Assembly: GCA_030762895.1 (NCBI GenBank) | Contig: CM061066.1 | Coordinates: 9,762,047 to 9,826,046, forward strand | DNA: 64,000 bases | Reading direction: 5' to 3' | DNA from: Sophora flavescens | Taxonomy: Eukaryota > Streptophyta > Magnoliopsida > Fabales > Fabaceae | In this document: piece after piece, positions 50,691-61,300 of the stretch | Position numbering within the stretch: position 1 is the stretch's first letter | How the letters are laid out: the number at the start of each line of letters is the position of its first letter | The notes under the pieces: generated by a model | What the model saw: the letters and a program-made list of their open reading frames with translations, nothing else | The model's database searches: none | What the model was told of the DNA's origin: nothing | Translations under genes and position numbers: made by a program

Positions 50691-53600
50691 ACCCTAAACC
50701 CTAATTTTAACACAAACCTTAATTTTAACCCTATTTTTGAACCAAAACCTTATTTTTAACTCAAAACTAATTCAAACCCAAAACCTAATTTTGACCCAAA
50801 ACCCTAAATTTGACCCAAAACCCTAATTACCAAAACCCTAATTTTGACCCAAAACCAAATTTTGACCCAAACCCTAATTATAACCCAAACCTAATTTTGA
50901 CCCAAAACCAATTTAAAATATTTAACAAAAACCCTATTTTAAACCCACTAATTCAAACCCTAAACCTATTCCTAATTTTGATCCTAAACCTAAATTTGAA
51001 CCAAAACCCTAATTCGAACCCTATTTTGTCCCAAAACCCTAAATTTAACCTGAACCCTAATTTTAATCCAAAACCCTAATTTTGACTCTAAACCCTAAAT
51101 TTAACCCAGAACCCTAAATTTGACTCATAACCCTAATTTTGACCCAAAACCCTAATTTAGACCCAAAAACCCAAATTTGGACCAAAAACCATCATTTCGA
51201 CCCAAAACCAAAATTCTAACCAAATTCCCTAAACCCTTTTTTACTCAAAACCCTATAAACTCCTAACCCTAATTTTGACCCAAAACCCCAAATTTGAACC
51301 CAAACCCAATTTTCCCAAAAAATTTCCCAAAGCCCTAATTTTAACCCTAAAACCCTAATTTGATACAAAACCCTAATTTAAAAACCTAATTTTGACCCAA
51401 ACCCAAATTTTAACCCAAAACCCAAACCTAATTTTGACCCAAAACCCTAAATTTAAACCAAAACCCTAATTTAACCCAAACCCTAATGACCAAAACCCTA
51501 AACAATTTAACCTAAAACCCTAATTTTGACCCAAAACTAAATTTTGACCCAAAACCAAATTATAACCTAATTTGTCCCAAAACCCTAATTTTAACTCAAA
51601 ACCCTAATTTTAACCCAAAACCCTAATTTGGCCTAAACCTAAATTTTAACCCAAAACCCTAATTTTAACCCAAAACCAAAATTTTGACCCAAAACCTAAA
51701 TTTAACCCAAAACCTAATTTGACCCAAAACCCTAATTTTGACCCAAAACCCAAATTTAACCCTAAACCCTATTTTTAACCCAAAACCCTAATTTTGAACC
51801 TAAAACCCTAATTTTAACCAAACCTAAATACCCTAATTTTGACCCAAACCCTAAATTTAACCCAAAACCCTAAATTTAACCCAAACTAATTTTGACCCAA
51901 AACCTAATTTTTACCAAAACCCAAAACCTAACCCTAATTTTGACCCAAAACCCTTTAAAAAGACCCAAACCCTAATTTTAACCCAAAACCCTAAATTTAA
52001 CCTAAACCCAAAAACCTAATTTAACCCAAAACCCTAAATTTGCCAAAACCCTAAATTTTAACCCAAAACCCAAATTTAAACCCAAAACCTAATTTTAACC
52101 CAAAACCCTAATTTTGATCCTAAACCCTAAATTTGAACCAAAACCCTAATTTGACCCTATTTTGTCCCAAAACCCTAAATTTAACCTAAAACCCTAATTT
52201 TAACCCAAAACCCTAAATTTTAACCCTAAATCCTAATTTGACCCAAAACCCAATTTAACCCTAATTTTTGACCCAAAACCCTAAATTTTAACTAAAACCC
52301 GACAACCTAATTTTGACCCAAAACCCTAAATTTAACCAAAACCCTAATTTTAATCCAAAACCCTAAATTTTGAACCAAAACCCTAATTCTAACCAACCTA
52401 TTTTGTCCCAAAACCCTAAATTTAACCCAACCCTAATTTTAATACAAAATCCTAATTCAAACCTAAACCCTAATTTTGACCCTAAACCCTAAATTTGAAC
52501 CAAAACCCTAATTTGAACCCAATTTTGTCCCAAAACCCTAAATTTAACCCAGAACCCTAATTTTAACCCAAACCCCTAATTTTGAACCTAAAACCCTAAT
52601 TTAACCCAAAACCTAAATTTAACCCAAAACACTAATTTTGACCCAAAACCCTAATTTTGACCTAGAACCCTAAATTTCCAACCCTAATTTGTCCCAAAAC
52701 CCTTTTTACCCAAAACCCTAATTTTAATAAACCCTAATTTGGACCCAAAACCCAAATTTTGACCCAAAACCCTAATTTAACCCAAACCCTAATTCTAACC
52801 CTATTTTGTCCCAAAACTATTTTTACTCAAAACCCTAAACAAACCCAATTTGACCCAAAACCCTAATTTTGACCCAAAACCCAATTTTGACCAAAACCTA
52901 AACCTAATTTGACCCAAAACCCTAATTTGACCCAAAACTAATTGACCCAAAACCCTAATTTGACCCTAACCCTAAATTTGAACCAAAACCCTAATTCAAC
53001 CCTAATTTTGACCCAAAACCCTAATTTTGAACCTAAACCCTAAATCTAACCCAAAACCCTAATTCTAACCCATAACCCAATTTTGACCCGAAACCCTAAT
53101 TTTGACCCAAAACCCTAATTAAACCCTAAATCCTAAAACCTTAAACCTAAATTAACCCTAAACCCTAAATTAACCCGAACCCTAAATTTGACTCAAACCT
53201 AATTTTGACCCAAACCCTAATTTAGACCCAAAACCCTAATTATAACCCTATTTTTGTCCAAAAATCCTTTTTTTTTCACTCAAAACCCAATTTTTTTACC
53301 CAAAACCCTAACTCTAACCCTAATTTAGACCCAAAACCCTATTTTTTTACTCAAAACCCTAAACCCTAATTTTGACCCAAAACCCTAATTCAAACCCGAA
53401 ACCCTAATTTTGACCCAAAACCCTAATTTTGATCCTAAACCCTAAATTTGAACCAAAACCCTAATTCTAACCCTATTTTTGTCCCAAAACCCTAAATTTA
53501 ACCCAGAACCCTAATTTTCACACAAGATCCTAATTCAAAGCCTAAACCCTAATTTTGATCCTAAACCCTAAATTTGAACCAAAACCCTAATTTGAACCCT

Positions 53601-56600
53601 ATTTTTGTCCCAAAACCCTAAATTTAACCCAGATCCCTAATTTTAATCCAAACCCCTAAATTTTGAACCTAAACCCTAAATTTAACCCAGAACCTAAATT
53701 TGACTCAAAACCCTAATTTTGACAGAAGACCCTAATTTAGACCCAAAAACCCAAATTCTAACCCTATTTTTGTCCCAAAACCCTTTTTTAACTCAAAACC
53801 CGACACCTTAATTTTGACCCAAAAACCAAATTTTGACCCAAAACCCTAATTCATACCCGAAACCATAATTCTAACCCTATTTTTGTCCCAAAAACCTATT
53901 TTTTTTACTCAAAACCCTAATTCAAACCCTAAACCCTAATTTTGACCCAAAACCCTAATTTGGACCCGAAACCGAAATTTTGGCCCAAAATAACCCAAAG
54001 CCCTAATTTTGACCCAAAACCCTAATTCTGACCCAAAAACCCTAATTCTGGCCCAAAACCCTAATTCTGATCCAAAAGCCTAATTCTGACCCAAAAACCC
54101 TAATTTTGACCCTAAACCCTAATTTTAACGTAAAACCTTAATTCTAACCCTATTTTTGACCCAAAACTCTATTTTTAACTCAAAAAACCCAATTTAAACC
54201 CAAAACCCTAATTTGACCCAAAACCCTAAATTTTACCCAAACCCTAAAGTTTGACCCAAAACCCTAAATTTAACTCAATCCTAATTTTGACCCAAGACCC
54301 TAATTTAGACCCAAAAACCCAAATTCCCTAACCCTAATTTTGACCCAAACCCTTTTTAACCAAAACCCTAACTAAACCCTAATTTTGACCCAAAACCCTA
54401 ATTCTCCCCCCTAAATTTGAACCCAAAACCCTAATTCAATAACCCTAATTTTAACTAAAACCCTAATTTTTACTAAACCCAAACCCTAATTTTGACCCAA
54501 AACCCTAATTTGGACCAAAACCAATTTTGACCCAAAATAACCCAAACCCTAATTTTGACCCAAAACCCTAATTCAAACCTAATAACCACCCTAATTCCAA
54601 ACCCTAATTACCAAAACCCTAATTCTAACCCAAAACCCTAAATTTGACCCAAAACCCTATTTTTGATCCTAAACCCTAATTTTAACCAAAACCTTAATTC
54701 TAACCCTATTTTTGACCCAAAACCCTAATTTTAACCCAAAACCCTAAATTCGAACCCAAAACCCTAATGTTGACCCAAAACCCTAAATTTAACCCAAAAC
54801 CCTAAATTTGACCCAAAACCCTAATTTAGACCCAAGACCCTAAATTTGAACCAAAACCTAAATTTTAACCCAAAACCCTAATTTGACCCTAACCCTAATT
54901 TTAACCCAAAACCTTAATTTTAACCCTAATTTTTGAACCAAACCCTAATTTTAACCCAAAACCAAATTCAAACCCAAAACCCTAATGTTGACCCAAAACC
55001 CTAATTTGACCCAAAACCCTAATTTAAACCAAAACCCTAATTTTAACCCAAAATCGTAATTTTGACCCAAACCCTAAATTATAACCCAAACCCTAATTTT
55101 GACAAAAAACCTATTTTAAACCCAAAATCCTAATTCTAACCCCAAAACCCTAATTTTAACCTAAACCCTAATTTTGACCCTAAACCCTAATTTTAACCAA
55201 AACCCTAATCGAACCTATTTTTGTCCCAAAACCCTAAATTTAACCAGAACCCTAATTTTAATCCAAAACCCTAAATTTTGACTCTAAACCCTAAAGTTAA
55301 CCCAAACCCTAAACATTGACCCAAAACCCTAATTTTAACCCAAAACCCTAAATTTGGACAACCCAATTTGGACCCAAAACCCAAATTCTAACCATAATTT
55401 TTGACCCAAAACCCTAATTTTACCCAAAACCCTAATTTCCCAAAACCCTAATTTTGACCCAAACCCCAAATTTGACCCAAACCCTAAATTTAACCCAAAC
55501 CCTAATTTTGACCCAAAACCCTAATTTAAACCCAAAACCCAATTAACCCCTTTTGTCCCTAAACCCTAATTTTAACCCAAACCTAATTTAACCTAATTTT
55601 GACCCAAAACCTAAATTTTGACCCAAAACCCAATTCCTAAAACCTAATGTTGAACCAAAACCCTAATTCTAACCCTAATTTTGACCCAAAACTATTTTTA
55701 CCAAAACCCAAATTATAACCCTAAACCCTAATTTTGACCCAAAACCCTAATTTACCAAAACAATTTAAACCCAAAATCCTAATTTTGACCCAAAACCATA
55801 TTTTAACCCAAAACCCTAATTTTGATCCAAAACCCTAAATTTGAACCAAAACCCTAATTCCTATTTTTGTCCCAAAACCGTAAATTTAACCTAGAACCCT
55901 AATTTTGATCCTAAACCCTAATTTTGACCCAAACCCTAAATTCTAACCCTATATTTGCCCAAAACCCTATTTTTAACCCAAAACCCTTTAACCCAAAACC
56001 CTAATTTTGACCCAAACCAAATTTGACCCAAAACCCTAATTTTACCCAAAACCCTAATTCTAACCCAAAACCCTAATTTTGACCCAAAACCCAAATTTAA
56101 CCTAAAACCTAATTTTGACCCAAAACCCTAATTTTGACCCAAAACCCTAATTACCCAAAACCCTAATTTAACCTAAAACCTATTTTTAACCCAAAACCCT
56201 AATTTAACCTAAACCCTAATTCCCCTAACCCTAATTGACCCTAAACCCTAATTTTGATCCTAAACCCTAATTTAAACCAAAACCCTAATTTCCCAAAACC
56301 CTAATTTTGCCCAAAACCCAAACCCTAATTTTAACCCAAAACCCTAATTGACCCAAAACCCTAAATTTAAACCAAAACCCTAATTTTAACCAAAACCCTA
56401 ATTTTGACCCCCTAAACCCAACCAATGAACCTAAACCTAATTTTGACCCAAAACCCAATTTTGACCTAAACCCTAAATTTGAACCAAAACCCAAATTTAC
56501 CCTAATTTTGACCCAAAACCCTAAATTTAACCCAAAACCCTAATTCTAACCCAAGACCCAAAACCCTAAATTTAACCTAAACCCTAATTTTGACCCAAGC

Positions 56601-58310
56601 CTAATTTCCCAAACCCAAACCCAAACTAATTTAGACCCAAAACCCTAATTCTAACCCTATTTTTGTCCCAAAACCCTAAATTTACTCAAAACCCGAAACC
56701 AAAATTTAAACCCAAAATTTGACCCAAAACCCTAAATTTTGACCCTAACCCAAAACCCAATTTAGACCTAAAACCCTAATTCTAACCCCTATTTTACCAA
56801 AACCCTATTTTTACTCAAAACCCTAATTTTGACCCAAAACCCTAATTTGACCCAAAACCCTAATTTTGACCCAAAATTAACCCAAACCCTAATTTACCCA
56901 AAACCCTAATTACCCAAAACCCTAATTTTGACCCGAAACCATAATTTTAACCAAAACCCTAAATTTGACCCAAAACCCTAATTTTGACCCTAAACCCTAA
57001 TTGTAACCCAAAACCCTAATTCTAATGACCCAAAACCCTAATTTTAACCCAAAAACCCTAAACCCTAATTTTGACCCAAACCCTAATTTTACCCAAAACC
57101 CTAAATTTGACCCAAAACCCTAATTTTGACCCAAAACCCTAATTTTGACCCAAAACCCTAATAAACCCAAAACCCTAATTTTGACCCAAAACCCTAAATT
57201 TAACCCTAAATTGACCCAAAACCCTAAAAAATAACCCTAAATTTTGACCCAAAACCCTAATTTAACCCAAAACCTAATTTGACCCAACCCTAATTTTGAC
57301 CCAAAACCCTAATTTAGACCCAAAACCCAAATTCTAACCCTATTTTTGTCCCAAAACCCTAATTTAACTCAAAACCCGACACCTTAATTTGACCCAAAAC
57401 CCTAATTTTAACCCAAAACCCTAATTCTAACCCTAATTTTGACCCAAAACCCTAATTTCTAAAACCCTAATTTTAACCCAAAACCCTATTTGACCCAAAA
57501 CCTAATTTAACCCAAACCCTAATTTTGACCCAAAACCCTAATTTTAACCCAAACCCTAAATTTGACCCAAAACCCTAAAGCCCTAATTTTGACCCAAAAC
57601 CCTAAATTTAACCAAAACCCTAATTTTGACCCAAACCAAAACCCTAATTTTAACCAAACCCTAATTCAAACCAAAACCCTAATTTTGACCCAAAACCCTA
57701 AATTTGACCCAAACCCTAATTTTAACCCTAATTTTTGACCCAAAACCCTAATTTTACTCAAAACCCAAATTTAACCCTAAACCTAATTTGACCCTAAATT
57801 TTGACCCAAAACCCTAAATTTAACTCAAAACCCTATTTTTGACCCAAAACCCTAATTTTGACCCAAAACCCTAATTTTTGACCCAAAACCCTATTTTTGA
57901 CCCAAAACCCTAATTTTGACCCAAAACCCTAATTTTTGACCCAAAACCTAAATTTTGACCCTAAACCCTAAATTTAACCAGGAACCCTAATTTTGACCCA
58001 AGACTCTAAATTTAACCAAGAACCCTAATTTTAACCCTAAACCTACCCAAAACCCTAATTTTAACCCAAAACCCTAATTTTGACCCTAAAAACCCTAATT
58101 TTGACCCAAAACCCTAAAAACCCTAATTTTGACCCAAAACCCTAAACTCTAACCAGAAAAACCCTAATTTTAAAAACCCTAATTTTGACCCAAAACCCTA
58201 ATTTAACCAAAACCCTAATTTTGACCCAAAACCCTAATTTAACCCAAAACCCTATTTTAAACCCAAAATCCTAATTGAAACCCTACCTAATTTTAACCTA
58301 AACCCTAATT
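50691..58310 (-). repeat. Mostly monomeric satellite, weak higher-order structure
   Basis: The same C-rich monomer continues, but the variant monomers that mark the ordered array become sparse and irregular. Several stretches are close to the bare consensus, for example around 57100-57170 and 57840-57950, where AATTTTGACCCAAAACCCT recurs with little change. Ordered islands survive near 53400-54320. One marker (AACTCAATCCTAATTTTGACC, 54272) lies 4191 bp from its previous copy, off the 3.58-kb period. No gene, RNA or insertion seen. The frames at 50810-51079 and 56285-56494 are repeat translations. Confidence 0.8.
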
Positions 58311-61300
58311 TTAACCCTAAACCCTAATTTTGACCCAAAACCCTAATTTTGATCCTAAACCCTAAATTTGAACCAAAACCCTAATTCGAACCCTATTTTT
58401 GTCCCAAAACCCTAAATTTAACCCAGAACCCTAATTTTAATCCATACCCCTAAATTTTGACCCTAAACCCTAAATTTAACCCAGAACCCTAAATTTGACC
58501 CAAAACCCTAATTTTGACCCAAACCCTAAATTGCAACCTAATTTGACCCAAAACCCTAATTCTAACCCTATTTTTGTCCCAAGACCCTATTAACTCAAAA
58601 CCCGACACCTTGACCAAAACCCAAATTTTGACCCAAAACCCAAATTCCAACCCTAAATCTAGACCCAAAACCCTAATTCTAACCCTATTTTTCTCCCAAA
58701 CCCCTAATTTTTACTCAAAACCCTAATTTTGACCCAAAACCCTAATTTGGACCCAGAACCAATTTTGACCCAAAAAATAACCCAAAACCCTAATTTACCC
58801 AAAACCCTAATTCCCAAACCCTAATTTTGACCCAAGACCCTAAATTTAACCCAAACCCTAATTTTGACCCAAAACCCTAATTTTGACCCAAACCCAATTT
58901 TGACCCAAATAACCCAAACCCTAATTTTGACCCAAAACCCTAATTTAAAAACCCAAACCCTAATTTTTCCAAACCCTAATTTTGACCCAAAACCCTAATT
59001 CAAAGCCTAAACCCTAATTTGACCCGAAACCCTAATTTTGTCCCAAAACCCTAAATTTAACCCAAACCCTAATTTTAACCCAAAACCCTAAATTTTGACC
59101 CTAAACCCTAAATTAACCCTACCCCCTAATTTTGACCCAAGACCCTAATTTAGACCCAAAACCCAAATTCTAACCCTATTTTTTCCCACCCTATTTTAAC
59201 ACAAACCCCCTTGACCCAAAACCCAAATTCCAAAACCCTAATTCTAACCCCTAATTTAGACCCAAAACCCTAATTCTAACCCTATTTTTGTCCCAAAACC
59301 CTATTTTTTACTCAAAACCCTAATACAAACCCTAAACCCTAATATTGACACAAAACCCTAATTTGGACCAAACTAAATTTTGACCCAAAATAACCCAAAG
59401 CCCTAATTTTGACCCAAAACCCTAATTCGACCCAAAACCCTAATTTACCAAAACCCTAAAACCTAATTCGAACCTTATTTTGACCCAAAACCCTAAATTT
59501 GACCCAACCCTATTTTTGACCCTAAACCCTAATTTTAACTCAAAACCCAATTCTAACCCTATTTTTGACCCAAAACCCTATTTTTAACTCAAAACCAATT
59601 TAAACCCAAAACCCTAATTTTGACCCAAAACCCTAAATTTGACCAAACCCTAATTCCAAAACCCTATTTAAACCCTAATTTTGACCCAAAATCAATTTTG
59701 ACCCAAAACCCTAATTATAAAAGCCCCAATGACCCAAACCCTAATTTTGACCCAAAACCCTAATTTTGACAAAAACCCTATTTTTGACCCAAAACCCTAA
59801 TTGAAGCCTAAACCCTAATTTTAACCCTAAAACCTAATTGACCCAAAACCCTAATTTTGATCCTAAACCCTAAATTTGAACCAAAACCCTAATTGAACCC
59901 TATTTTGTCCCAAAACCCTAATTTTACCCAAAACCCTAATTTTAACCCAAAACCTAATTTTGACCCAAAACCTACCCTATTTGACCCAAAACCTAATTGA
60001 AACCTAAACCCTAAATTTAACCCAAACCCCTAATTCAAAGCCTAAACCCTAATATTGACCCAAATCCCTAATTTTGATCCTAAACCCTAAATTTGAACCA
60101 AAACCCTAATTCTAACCCTATTTTTGTCCCAAAACCCTAAATTTAACACAGAACTCTAATTTTAATCCAAACCCCTAAATTTTGACCCAGAACCCTAAAT
60201 TTAACCCAGAACCCTAAATTTGACCCAAGACCCTAATTTTGATCCAAGACCCTAAATTCAAAAAACCTAATTTAGACCCAAAACCCTAATTCTAACCCTA
60301 TTTTTGTCCCAAAACCCTTTTTTACTCAAAACCCGAACCCTAATTTAGTACCCAAAACCCAAAATTCGACCCAAAACCCAAATTCTAACCCTAATTTTGA
60401 ACCAAAACCCTAATTCTAACCCTATTTTTGCCCCAAAACCCAATATTTTTACTCAAAACCCTAATTTGACCCAAAACCCAAAACCCTAATTTGGACCCAA
60501 AACCCTAAATTTTGACCCAAAATAACCCAAAACCCAAATTTGACCCAAAACCCTAATTTATCCAACCCTATTTTTGACCCAAACCCTAAATTTAACCCAA
60601 AACCCTAATTTTGACCCAAAACCCTAATTTTGGACCCAAAACCCTAAATTTTGACCCAAAATAACCCAAAACCCTAATTTTGACCCAAAACCCTAATTTT
60701 AACCCAAAATCCTAAATTTGAACCAAAACCCTAATTTTAACCCAAAACCCTAATTCAAAGCCTAAACCCTAATTTTTGAACCCTAATCTAACCCTATTTT
60801 TGTCCCAAAACCCTAATTTTAACCCAAACCCTAATTTTAATCCAAACCCCTAAATTTTGACCCTAAACCCTAAAGTTAACCACCCCTAATTTTGACCCAA
60901 GACCCTAATTTAGACCCAAAAACCCAAATTCTAACCCTATTTTTGTCCCAAAACCCTTTTTTTAACTCAAAACCCGACACCTTTATTTTGACCCAAAACC
61001 CAAATTTGGGCCAAAAACCCTAATTCTAACCCTAATTTAGACCCAAAACCCTAATTCTAACCCTATTTTTGTCCCAAAACCCTATTTTTTTACTCAAAAC
61101 CCTAATTAATTTTGACCCAAAACCCTAATTGGGACCCAAAACCGAAATTTTGACCCAAAATAACCCAAAGCCCTAATTTTGACCCAAAACCCTAATTTTG
61201 ACCCAAAACCCTAATTCTGACCCAAAACCCTAATTCTGACCCCAAAACCCTAATACGAACCCTATTTTTGACCCAAGACCCTAAATTTAACCCAGAACCC

